Shown: piece after piece, positions 1-6,822 of the stretch
How the letters are laid out: every line of letters begins with the position of its first letter
How positions within the stretch are numbered: the first letter of the stretch is position 1
Assembly: GCA_963755085.1 (NCBI GenBank)
Contig: CAVWIN010000004.1
Location: forward strand, 62,001-126,000
Length of the DNA stretch: 64,000 bases
Reading direction: 5' to 3'
Source of the DNA: JACVRM01 sp963755085
GTDB lineage: Bacteria; Actinomycetota; Thermoleophilia; Gaiellales; Gaiellaceae
Notes under the pieces: model-generated
Database searches by the model: none
The model's input: the letters and a program-made list of their open reading frames with translations, nothing else
Told to the model about the DNA's origin: nothing
Program-made: the position numbers and the translations under genes

Positions 1-386
1 GGCTCGAGAAGGACGGCGTCGAGCGCGAGCTCCAGGAGGAGCTGGCGGCCCAGCCGGAGGTGCTGGAGCCAGGGCTGCGGCTCGTCCGGCGTGAGTGGCC
101 CACGGACATCGGGCCGGTCGACCTGGTCTGCCGCGACGCCGAGGACGGCTGGGTCGCGGTCGAGATCAAGCGCGTCGCCGGCATCGAGGCGGTCGAGCAG
201 CTGTCCCGCTACCTCGAGCGCATCTGCCTCGATCCGGCTCTTGCGGGCTGCCGCGGGATCCTCGCGGCCCAGAAGATCCGGCCGCAGGCGCGCACGCTCG
301 CGGAGGCGCGCGGCCTGGCCTGCGTCGAGGTCGACCTCGACGTGCTGCGCGGCGAGCGCGAGCCGGACCTCGTGCTCTTCGGCTAA
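1..386 (+). CDS. nucS: Endonuclease NucS, C-terminal part (5' end outside window)
   Basis: The reading frame enters from the left edge (codons in phase from base 3) and ends with TAA at 384-386, giving the last 127 residues. The visible part is the RecB-like nuclease domain: GPVDLVCRD supplies the metal-binding Asp and VAVEIKR the Glu-x-Lys, followed by the helix EAVEQLSRYLERI and the segment AAQKIRPQAR typical of NucS. NucS (EndoMS) cuts mismatched DNA and is the non-canonical mismatch-repair nuclease of many Actinobacteria and Archaea, so it is a useful lineage marker here. Its stop overlaps the end of the opposite-strand kinase pseudogene by a few bases. Confidence 0.93.
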   Translation, partial: LEKDGVERELQEELAAQPEVLEPGLRLVRREWPTDIGPVDLVCRDAEDGWVAVEIKRVAGIEAVEQLSRYLERICLDPALAGCRGILAAQKIRPQARTLAEARGLACVEVDLDVLRGEREPDLVLFG

Positions 387-865
387 AGAGGGAGCTCGAC
401 CGTGAACGTCGAGCCCTGCCCGCGCTCGGAGACGAGCGTCAGCCGCCCGCGCATCCGCTCCACCAGCTCGCGCTAGATGTAGAGGCCGAGGCCGCTGCCG
501 CCCACGCCGCGGGTCAGCGCCGGGTCGAGCCGGAAGAACTTGTCGAACACGCGCGCCTGACGCCCCTGGCGGTGGAGGACGGCCCGCTCGGCGTTGGTGA
601 GGTCGCCCGGCTGGATCAGAAGGATCGTGACCGACGAGACGAGGGCGGCCGACAGGCCGTAGCCGAGCCCGCCGATTGCGGTCGCCCCCGCGATCGCCAG
701 CAGGCAGACAAGCGACCGGAAGACGGCCTTCCCGACGAGTGCGTTGATGGCGATCGCCGCCAGCGGCCCTGAGACGACAAGGATGAGCGCGGCGATCGGG
801 CGTGGCCAGCCCATCGCCTCTGGACCGAGGCGCAGCGGCTCGGCTTTGCTGAGCGCCTGGCTCAC
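383..865 (-). pseudogene. Histidine kinase pseudogene: internal deletion plus in-frame TAG
   Basis: Reading on the minus strand from GTG at 865 (overlapping the response-regulator stop as GTGA), the product begins with four hydrophobic segments resembling a DUF4118-type sensor. It then jumps directly to the end of a HATPase domain: VFDKFFRLDP, then GVGGSGLGLYI. The phosphoacceptor (DHp) domain and the N and G1 boxes are missing. After GLGLYI comes TAG (473-475); beyond it the same frame continues with the expected kinase C-terminus (RELVERM...GQGSTFTVELPL) to a TAG at 383-385. So there are two lesions, a large internal deletion and a nonsense codon. It was probably the partner of the adjacent response regulator and is now surely inactive as a kinase. 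Confidence 0.85.
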
Positions 866-1437
866 CCGGGGATCTCGGACTGCAGTTGCTCGCGCTCACC
901 GCGAGCGAGGCGCTCGAGCGTCACCTCGACGGTGTCGCCGAGGCCGACCGGATCGAACGGCTTGGTGATGTACCCCACCGCGCCGTGGTCCCTGCCGCGG
1001 ACGAGATCGCTCTCGTCGGCCATCGCGGTCAGGAAGACGACCGGGATCTCTCGCGTGCGCGCGTCGTCCCCGAGCGCCGCGGCGACGTCCCAGCCGGTTT
1101 CGCCCGGGAGCATGACGTCGAGCAGGATCAGATCCGGCAGTTCCGCGCGTGCGACCTCGATCGCCGTCTGTCCGTCGGCCGCCTCGAGCACGTCCATCCC
1201 GGAGAGACCGAGATTGACCCGGCAGAGCGTGCGGATTGCGGGCTCGTCGTCGACGACGAGGATGCGCCGCCGCGGACGTGCCTCCTCGCCGGCGCGGCCG
1301 GTGTTTCCGTGACCATGCGGGTGCACGCGGTAGCGAAGCTCGCGGCGAGGCCGGCGCGCGCCGAGACGTGCTCGCTGCGTCAGTGCGAGCGGGCGGCGTA
1401 TCCGGGTCTGGGGCGTCGACGTGGGCATTGCCGCCAC
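862..1437 (-). CDS. Response regulator, receiver domain only
   Basis: The receiver domain starts at about residue 66 (RILVVDDEP, the acidic pair), with the phospho-acceptor Asp in LILLDVMLPGETGW, the Thr in VVFLTAMA and the Lys in GYITKPFDP. There is no output domain, so it would act as a CheY-like relay. The first 65 residues are basic, low in complexity and unlike the family, so the start is uncertain. GTG at 1437 lies five bases after a TAGACT hexamer (1443-1448), which would suit a leaderless start; an internal GTG nearer the domain is also possible. Its stop overlaps the start of the kinase pseudogene, so it has lost its cognate kinase. Confidence 0.8.
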   Translation of the reverse strand: MAAMPTSTPQTRIRRPLALTQRARLGARRPRRELRYRVHPHGHGNTGRAGEEARPRRRILVVDDEPAIRTLCRVNLGLSGMDVLEAADGQTAIEVARAELPDLILLDVMLPGETGWDVAAALGDDARTREIPVVFLTAMADESDLVRGRDHGAVGYITKPFDPVGLGDTVEVTLERLARGEREQLQSEIPG

Positions 1438-1499
1438 GGTGAAGTCTACGAAGCGCCGGCGGTGGATGGTGCGCGCTCACCCTTCCGGGGACGTGACTC

Positions 1500-1740
1500 A
1501 CCCCCTGCCGGTCGACGTGCTCGAGATCGACCGCTCCTTCGTGAGCGCCATGCCCGTCGAGGACAGCGACCGCGCTCTGGTGCACTCGGCGGTCGAGCTG
1601 GCTCACAGCCTGGGCCTCGGCGTCGTCGCCGAGGGTGTCGAGGACGAGGCGACCTACGAGACGCTGCGCCGCATCGGCTGCGATTTCGTGCAGGGCTACC
1701 ACATCTCCCGCCCGGTGCCCGCCGACGAGATCTCGGCGGT
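1500..1740 (+). pseudogene. EAL-domain (c-di-GMP phosphodiesterase) remnant
   Basis: An open frame encodes the C-terminal half of an EAL domain: LPVDVLEIDRSFV, then LGLGVVAEGVED, then IGCDFVQGYHISRP. These are the conserved late motifs, including the KIDRSFV-like strand and the second catalytic-loop region. The N-terminal half, including the ExL motif and first metal ligands, is absent. No start codon with a ribosome site precedes it, and the frame runs on meaninglessly into the next gene. I read it as the truncated end of a GGDEF-EAL or EAL protein, part of the same decayed signalling patch as the kinase pseudogene. Confidence 0.75.
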
Positions 1741-1788
1741 CAATTGCCGCGTGGGTCAGCGGCGCGCCCCTCGTGTCCTCATAGCCTT

Positions 1789-1794
1789 TAGGCT
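1789..1794 (+). promoter_or_regulatory. -10 element (TAGGCT) for the cyclic-nucleotide-binding gene
   Basis: TAGGCT ends six bases before the GTG at 1801, placing the predicted transcript start on the start codon (leaderless). Confidence 0.55.
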
Positions 1795-1800
1795 TGGCGC

Positions 1801-2235
1801 GTGCGGCTCTTCGGATCCGACGCCAAGGTCGACGCGCTCAAGAAGGCGCCTCTCTTCGAGGGCCTCTCCCGCAAGGAGCTCGAGGACCTCGCACGCCTCG
1901 CCGACGACCTCGAGGTGCCGGCCGGCAAGGTCCTGACGCGACAGGGGGACACGGGCCGCGAGTTCTTCGTGCTCATGGACGGCCAGGTCGAGGTCGTGCG
2001 CGACGGCGAGGTCCTCAACACGAGCGGCCCCGGCGATTTCATCGGCGAGATCTCTATCCTCGAGGACATGCCCCGCACGGCCACCGTAACGGCGAAGACG
2101 CCCGTGCGTCTCTTCGTGCTGACGGCGCAGAGCTTCCGCAGCTTCGTCGAGCAGCAGCCCGACGTCGAGAACAAGGTGCTGCGGACGCTGGCGCGGCGAC
2201 TCGCCGCGATGTCCGACGATCCGGCGGTCTCGTAG
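1801..2235 (+). CDS. Cyclic nucleotide-binding domain protein (Crp-type cap, no DNA-binding domain)
   Basis: The 144-residue product is one cNMP-binding beta-roll. LFEGLSRKELEDLA opens it, GDTGREFFVLMDGQVEV follows, and the phosphate-binding cassette is GDFIGEISILEDMPRTATV, with the Glu and Arg that contact the ribose and cyclic phosphate. It ends with helices (VLRTLARRLA) and has no helix-turn-helix, so it is a stand-alone sensor or scaffold, not a Crp-type regulator. GTG at 1801 fits both the domain boundary and the upstream -10 hexamer. A small basic gene overlaps its stop. Confidence 0.85.
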   Translation: MRLFGSDAKVDALKKAPLFEGLSRKELEDLARLADDLEVPAGKVLTRQGDTGREFFVLMDGQVEVVRDGEVLNTSGPGDFIGEISILEDMPRTATVTAKTPVRLFVLTAQSFRSFVEQQPDVENKVLRTLARRLAAMSDDPAVS

Positions 2236-2366
2236 TGGGCCGCGGGGACAGGCCGATCCGGCGCTGGAAGGCGGACCGCCAGCGCAAGAAGAAGGAGCGG
2301 GACAAGAAGGCTGCCGCGGCGGCAGCGCCGCCGCCCGCGCGGCGCTCCGCGTCCCCGGGCTCCTAG
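2235..2366 (+). CDS. Small, very basic 43-residue protein
   Basis: A GTG at 2235 overlaps the preceding TAG (TAGTG), suggesting translational coupling. The product begins PIRRWKADRQRKKKERDKK and ends in an Ala/Pro-rich tail. I recognise no family. The Arg/Lys run followed by Ala-rich sequence could bind nucleic acid or a membrane surface, but this is only composition. Support is limited to the coupled start and the tight fit between neighbours; its last four bases overlap the convergent NYN gene. Confidence 0.45.
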   Translation: MGRGDRPIRRWKADRQRKKKERDKKAAAAAAPPPARRSASPGS

Positions 2367-2710
2367 GGCAGCCGGGCGGCCAGCGTGCCGCCGCCGATGA
2401 CGCGCTCCGCCGCGCCGCCGGCACGCTTCCGGAGCTCGCGGTCGGAGGTGACGAGCCAGTAGGGCGTGCCCTCGGCCGCAAGCCGGGCGGCCTCGGCTGC
2501 GATCCAGTCGTCTGCGATCTGGCCGCCGGTACCGAGGAGGCGCGCGCCGGTCTCGACGTCCGGGGCGCGGCCGTCGAAGACGATCACCGGGTCGACGCCC
2601 TCGTCGCCGGCCCACTGCTCGACGCGGTGCACGAGCGCGTCCTCGCGGATGTTCGGCCAGCGCGAGCGCAGGACGTTGCGCGCGTCCACGAGGGCGACGG
2701 GCCGAGTCAC
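2363..2710 (-). CDS. NYN-domain (YacP-like) putative RNA-binding/nuclease protein
   Basis: The 115-residue product opens RPVALVDARNVLRSRWPN, the DxxN-type first motif of the NYN/PIN-like fold. Further acidic positions follow (VIVFDGRAPD, WLVTSDRELRKRA), matching the metal site of YacP-type proteins. Start GTG at 2710 overlaps the stop of the upstream serine hydrolase (GTGA). It is the last gene of a three-gene minus-strand operon with every junction overlapping. Whether it cleaves RNA cannot be told from the sequence. Confidence 0.8.
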   Translation of the reverse strand: MTRPVALVDARNVLRSRWPNIREDALVHRVEQWAGDEGVDPVIVFDGRAPDVETGARLLGTGGQIADDWIAAEAARLAAEGTPYWLVTSDRELRKRAGGAAERVIGGGTLAARLP

Positions 2711-4035
2711 GGGCCTTCGCGCCGGTAGAGCCGGCTGCCTGCCCGGAGCCAAACGATCGCTCCTCCGTCGCGGAGGAACTCGACGCGCTCGCCGCGAAAC
2801 GGGCCCTCCGGCACGAACCACCCCTGGTCTTCCCCCGCCAGCGCGACCGGTACCGGCGGCGGTACGGGGAGCGGCGGCGAGTCGGGAAGCGGGAAGCCTC
2901 CCTTCGAGATGTAGCTCAACAGCAGGCGGCCTCGGTCCCGGGCGATCTCGATCTCGAAGAGGCGGCTCACGTAGCGTCCGGCGTACGGCTCGAGGGCGTC
3001 CTCCGGAAGGTCGACGGCGACGGGCTCGGGAGCCTGCAGGCCGTGGCGGTCGAGGAACGCGCGCGTGACCGCCGCGGTCACCTCGCCGCCGCGTTCCGAG
3101 TTCGTCGTGATCGCGAAGGCCTCGTTTTGTGCCGGCGCCACGAGCAGCCGCGAGATCTGCCCGTTCGTGCCGCCGTCGTGGCCGAACAGCCTGGCGCCAC
3201 CGCTCTCGTACAGGTGCCACGTGAGCCCGATCCACTCGCGGGGCCGGATCTCCGCTTGCGGCTCGCGCATGGCCGGGAGCCAGGAGGGCTCGCCGCCGAG
3301 GTGGAAACGCGCCCACTGCAGCAGGTCGCCGACCGTTGTGTTGAGGCCGCCGGCCGGCGCCGACGCCCGCGGGATCTGCCAGGGGCGGGCCACGACCGCG
3401 CCGTCTTCGCCAGGGTGATGGCCGACGGCGAACCGCTCCGTGATCACGTCCTCCGCGAAAAAGAGGGTGCGTCGGAGTCCGAGTGGGCGCAGGATCCGCT
3501 CCTCGACCAGCTGCTCGAAGGGCGCGCCCCCGACTACCTCGAGGACACGCCCGGCGATCGAGAAGCCGGCGTTGTTGTACGAGAAGATGCGGCCGAGTGG
3601 AGTGACCTGTGCCAGCTCTGCGATGCGCGCGAGCATGAGCTCCAGCGCGTCGCTGCCCCGGCTGGGATCATCGAAGTAGTCGCCTTCCCAGCCACCGGTG
3701 TGCGTGAGCAGGTGCCGCATCGTCGCTCCGGCGGCGGCCTCCTCGTCGGCAAGCCGGAAGTCCGGCAGGTAGCGACGCACCGGGGCGTCCAGGTCGAGGC
3801 GGCCGTCGGCCACGAACAGCAACGCGAGCGTGCCCGTGAACGTCTTTGTGATCGAGCCGATCTGGAACAGCGTGTCCTCCGTAACCGGCAGCGGGTTCTC
3901 GACGCTGGTGACTCCGAAGGCCACCAGATGTGCCTCGTCCTCCGAAAGCAGGCCGAGTGCGAACCCGGGCACCCCTGAGGATCGCGCCGCCTCGATGGCG
4001 GTGCCGGCCAGCGCGTCGTCGACGTCGAGCGTCAT
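2707..4035 (-). CDS. Serine hydrolase, beta-lactamase/class C penicillin-binding family
   Basis: The 442-residue protein carries the family's three motifs: SITK (Ser61, Lys64), YNN (Tyr153) and HDGGTNG (from His286, replacing KTG). LLTHTGGWEG is typical of the family, which includes esterases, D-aminopeptidases and class C-like PBPs. A separate C-terminal domain (about residues 340-442) is beta-rich with a proline stretch. No signal peptide is evident at the N-terminus, so a cytoplasmic esterase or peptidase role is likelier than antibiotic hydrolysis. ATG at 4035 overlaps the glycosyltransferase stop (ATGA). Confidence 0.88.
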   Translation of the reverse strand: MTLDVDDALAGTAIEAARSSGVPGFALGLLSEDEAHLVAFGVTSVENPLPVTEDTLFQIGSITKTFTGTLALLFVADGRLDLDAPVRRYLPDFRLADEEAAAGATMRHLLTHTGGWEGDYFDDPSRGSDALELMLARIAELAQVTPLGRIFSYNNAGFSIAGRVLEVVGGAPFEQLVEERILRPLGLRRTLFFAEDVITERFAVGHHPGEDGAVVARPWQIPRASAPAGGLNTTVGDLLQWARFHLGGEPSWLPAMREPQAEIRPREWIGLTWHLYESGGARLFGHDGGTNGQISRLLVAPAQNEAFAITTNSERGGEVTAAVTRAFLDRHGLQAPEPVAVDLPEDALEPYAGRYVSRLFEIEIARDRGRLLLSYISKGGFPLPDSPPLPVPPPVPVALAGEDQGWFVPEGPFRGERVEFLRDGGAIVWLRAGSRLYRREGP

Positions 4036-4985
4036 TCGCCGAGCAGCCGCTCCACCTCGGCCAGGACGAGCTCCGGCCGGATGACGGGCGCCGTGACCGA
4101 CCGGTGCAGGGCGCCGTCGAGCGGCGCCCAGCGGCGCGGGTCGGAGGCGGTGAAGACGACCACGCTCGGCACCTGGAGCGCGGCGGCGATGTGCGACACG
4201 CCGGTGTCGTTCGTGACCAGTAGGCGCGCCTTCTCGACCAGGGCGCCGAGCGCGCCGAGCGATGTCCGGCCCGCGAGGTCAAGCGCCGGCGAGTGCATCG
4301 CGCCCGCCACCTCCTCGGTGATCGGGGCCTCCGCCTCGGTGCCGCTCAGCACGACGCGCAGGCCGCGCTCGGCGAGTGCATCCCCGACGGCGGCGAACCC
4401 GGCCGCCGACCAGCGCCGCGCCGGCAGCCGCGCACCCGCATGGACGACCGCGTACTCGCCGAGCTCTCCCGCAGCCTCCCCGAGCTCGGCGCGATCCTCG
4501 TCGCTCACGGGGAACTCGAGCTGCGGGCCGTCGACCGGAAGGCCCAGGAACTCGGGCAGCCGCAGCAGTCGCATCGGCTCCGGGCCGCGGTCGGGGTAGA
4601 CCGTGAACGCCTCCGCGTCCGGGCACCAGCCGCGGTCGGGGTAGAAGCCCGCGGTGCGCCCGCCGCCGAGGAGGAGCGCCAGCGGATTGGTCAGCTCGCC
4701 GTTTCCGTGTAGCTGGACGACGAGGTCGAACTCGCGCGCCTGCGCCTCCTGGAGGAAGCCCGGCACCGCGCGGATCTCGGGCTCGCGCTCGGGTAGTCCA
4801 GGGTACCCCGGCAGCTCCAGGAAGCCGTCGAGGTGCGCGCCGAAGCGCTCGACGAACGCCGTTGCCCACGGAAGCCCGACGAGCGTGATCTCCGCGCTCG
4901 GGAAAGCGCGGCGGAAGGAGCGCAGCGCCGGGACGGCACAGAGCAGGTCGCCCAGCACGAGGGCGCGGAGAACGGCGATGCGCAC
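4032..4985 (-). CDS. Glycosyltransferase family 9 (heptosyltransferase-like)
   Basis: The product has the GT-B layout of heptosyltransferases. The N-terminal RIAVLRALVLGDLLCAVPALR is the acceptor-side Rossmann start, FDLVVQLHGNGELTNPLA follows, and the nucleotide-sugar half contains YAVVHAGAR and the signature LVTNDTGVSHIAAAL. I chose GTG at 4985 (317 residues) because the domain starts right there; an ATG at 5027 would add 14 unrelated residues. Gram-positive relatives decorate cell-surface glycans, since no LPS is expected. It heads the operon with the serine hydrolase and NYN gene. Confidence 0.87.
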   Translation of the reverse strand: MRIAVLRALVLGDLLCAVPALRSFRRAFPSAEITLVGLPWATAFVERFGAHLDGFLELPGYPGLPEREPEIRAVPGFLQEAQAREFDLVVQLHGNGELTNPLALLLGGGRTAGFYPDRGWCPDAEAFTVYPDRGPEPMRLLRLPEFLGLPVDGPQLEFPVSDEDRAELGEAAGELGEYAVVHAGARLPARRWSAAGFAAVGDALAERGLRVVLSGTEAEAPITEEVAGAMHSPALDLAGRTSLGALGALVEKARLLVTNDTGVSHIAAALQVPSVVVFTASDPRRWAPLDGALHRSVTAPVIRPELVLAEVERLLGE

Positions 4986-5045
4986 CTCAGAACAATGGCC
5001 GAAAGAGCAAGCAGCCCGCGCGGACATGAGCCCCTACCGCATGGC

Positions 5046-5051
5046 TAGGCT
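5046..5051 (+). promoter_or_regulatory. -10 element (TAGGCT) for the thiolase gene
   Basis: TAGGCT ends six bases before GTG 5058, the same spacing as at 1789-1801; predicts a leaderless thiolase mRNA. Confidence 0.55.
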
Positions 5052-5057
5052 GGATCC

Positions 5058-6209
5058 GTGACCCGCTCCGTCATCGTCTCGGCCGTCCGCACCCCCTTCG
5101 GGAAGCTGGGCGGCGGCCTCTCAGACTACGATGCGCCGCAGCTGGGCGGGATCGCGATCAAGGCCGCACTCGAGCGCGTGGACATCACGCCCGAGGAGGT
5201 CGAGTACGTGATCATGGGCGAGGTGCTCCAGGCCGGCGTCGGCCAGGCGCCGGCTCGCCAGGCGGCCGTCGGCGCGGGCATCCCGGTCGAGGTTCCGGCG
5301 GACACGATCAACAAGGTGTGCGCGTCCTCGATCCGGGCGATCGAGATCGCCGACCTCATGATCCGGGCCGGCGACCACCAGGTCGTCGTCACCGGCGGGA
5401 TGGAGTCGATGACCAATGCGCCCTACCTGCTGAAGAAGGCACGCCAGGGGTACCGGCTCGGCGACGGCGTGCTCATCGACTCGATGACGTATGACGGGCT
5501 GACCTCGTCGTTCGACCGGCGGCACATGGTCGAGCAGGCCTCCTTCGTCTCCCGCGAGCTGAACATCAGTCGCGAGGCCCAGGACCGCTGGGCGCTGCGC
5601 TCCCACGAGCGCGCGGTCCGCGCTCAGGACGAGGGGCTCTTCGCCGACGAGATCGTCTCCGTCAACGGGGTCGCCGCCGACGAGGGGCCGCGGCGCGACA
5701 CGTCCTACGAGAAGCTCGCGTCGCTCAAGCCGGTGTTCGACCCCGAGGGGACGACGACCGCCGGCAACGCACCCGGCGTCAACGACGGCGCCGGCTGCGT
5801 GATCGTCACGAGCGAGGAGTTCGCGCGGCAGCGCGGCCTCGAGATCCTGGCGACGATCGTGTCGCAGGGGTACGTCGCCGACGAGTTCGCGTACCTCGCG
5901 CGGACACCGGCCAGGGCGGGCGCCCAGGCGCTCGGCAAGGCCGGCAAGACGATCGGGGACGTGAAGCGCGTGGAGCTGAACGAGGCGTTCTCATCGGTCG
6001 TTTTGAACTCGGCCGAGATGCTCGGCGCCGACCCGGAGACCGTCAACGTGAACGGCGGCGCCGTCGCGCTCGGCCACCCGATCGGCGCGTCTGGCTCCCG
6101 GATCGTGACGACGATGGTGCACGACCTCCGTCGCAACGGCGGCGGCCTGGGACTCGCCGCGATCTGCTCCGGCGGCGGCCAGGGCGACGCGCTGTTGATC
6201 GAGGTCTGA
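5058..6209 (+). CDS. Acetyl-CoA C-acyltransferase (thiolase)
   Basis: A 383-residue thiolase with the complete catalytic set: nucleophilic Cys88 in NKVCASS, the His in GHPIGASGSR and the second Cys in AICSGGGQG. RTPFGKLGGGL at the N-terminus and GGMESMTNAPYLL are typical of the acetoacetyl-CoA/3-ketoacyl-CoA thiolase group. It either condenses two acetyl-CoA or cleaves 3-ketoacyl-CoA; with a 3-hydroxybutyryl-CoA dehydrogenase and acyl-CoA dehydrogenase a few genes on, the degradative role is plausible. Start GTG is fixed by the upstream -10 hexamer and the family N-terminus. Confidence 0.93.
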   Translation: MTRSVIVSAVRTPFGKLGGGLSDYDAPQLGGIAIKAALERVDITPEEVEYVIMGEVLQAGVGQAPARQAAVGAGIPVEVPADTINKVCASSIRAIEIADLMIRAGDHQVVVTGGMESMTNAPYLLKKARQGYRLGDGVLIDSMTYDGLTSSFDRRHMVEQASFVSRELNISREAQDRWALRSHERAVRAQDEGLFADEIVSVNGVAADEGPRRDTSYEKLASLKPVFDPEGTTTAGNAPGVNDGAGCVIVTSEEFARQRGLEILATIVSQGYVADEFAYLARTPARAGAQALGKAGKTIGDVKRVELNEAFSSVVLNSAEMLGADPETVNVNGGAVALGHPIGASGSRIVTTMVHDLRRNGGGLGLAAICSGGGQGDALLIEV

Positions 6210-6212
6210 CGC

Positions 6213-6626
6213 TCAGTCGCCGCGCTGCCGCACGAGTTCCAGCGTGCGTCGCGGCGCAGGCAACTGTGCTTGATCCTGCTCTCGGCCGGCGGCTTCTTTC
6301 ATCCGGATGACGTCGCGCAGCGATGCCATCGGGACGACGAGCCCATCGCCGAGGTCGACGTCGACGGCATCCCGCCTCACGTCGAAGCCGGCCGTCCCGG
6401 CGGGCGCGAACACAAGGTTGAGATCGCCGTACCGTGTCTCGAGCGCCCACGACTCGACGTCCCGCAAGAACTGAGGCTTGATCGGGACGGCTTCCTCGCG
6501 CGAGCCGCGGAGCCTCGCTTCGAGCGCGTCGAGGGCGGCGGCGACTCGTTCGACGTTGTCTGCGCGTCGTGAAGGTGTGATGTCGAGGTCCAGGCCAACA
6601 GTCGTCAGCGGCCGCGTCGGTCGCAC
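6213..6626 (-). pseudogene. Nucleotidyltransferase-like fragment, 5' truncated
   Basis: The open frame (GTG at 6626) begins inside a domain: LDLDITPSR, WALETRYGDLNLVFAPAGT and a C-terminal VPMASLRDVIRMKEAAGR. This pattern matches minor nucleotidyltransferases of the DUF6036/AbiEii-like type, in which a G-S motif and about 40 residues should precede the DLDITP strand. Here the upstream sequence is instead the start of an adenylate-cyclase domain in another frame. I therefore treat it as the 3' part of a gene cut by recombination, not as a functional enzyme. Confidence 0.6.
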
Positions 6627-6822
6627 GCGCGAACGTCGCGAAGAACGCCTCCCCCTGGCTGTCCACCTCGTGCCCGTCGTGCCCAGCGAGCGCCGCGCGG
6701 ATGATGCGGTGGTGCTCGGCGAGTGCTGCGTCGTACCGTTCGCCCAGCTCGTGCTGGAGCCGCGTCGAGCCCTCGACGTCAGTGAAGAACAGCGTCAGCG
6801 TGCCGGTCGGGAGCGCGCTCAT
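6610..6822 (-). pseudogene. Class III adenylate cyclase, N-terminal fragment
   Basis: From ATG at 6822 (overlapping the preceding regulator's stop as ATGA) about 70 residues of a class III cyclase are encoded: LFFTDVEGSTRL (first metal Asp), then VDSQGEAFFATFARATDA. Homology then stops abruptly near 6610, and the sequence continues as the nucleotidyltransferase fragment in another frame. The second catalytic Asp expected in the GD-F-F motif is replaced by GEAFF, and the rest of the domain is missing. The fragment resembles the N-terminus of the adjacent large regulator, so a tandem copy may have been truncated by a deletion joining it to the nucleotidyltransferase. Confidence 0.75.

Noticed and set aside
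2707..4035. Antibiotic-resistance beta-lactamase
   Set aside because: The SxxK/YxN motifs are shared with many esterases and peptidases; there is no signal peptide and the third motif is HDG, not KTG.
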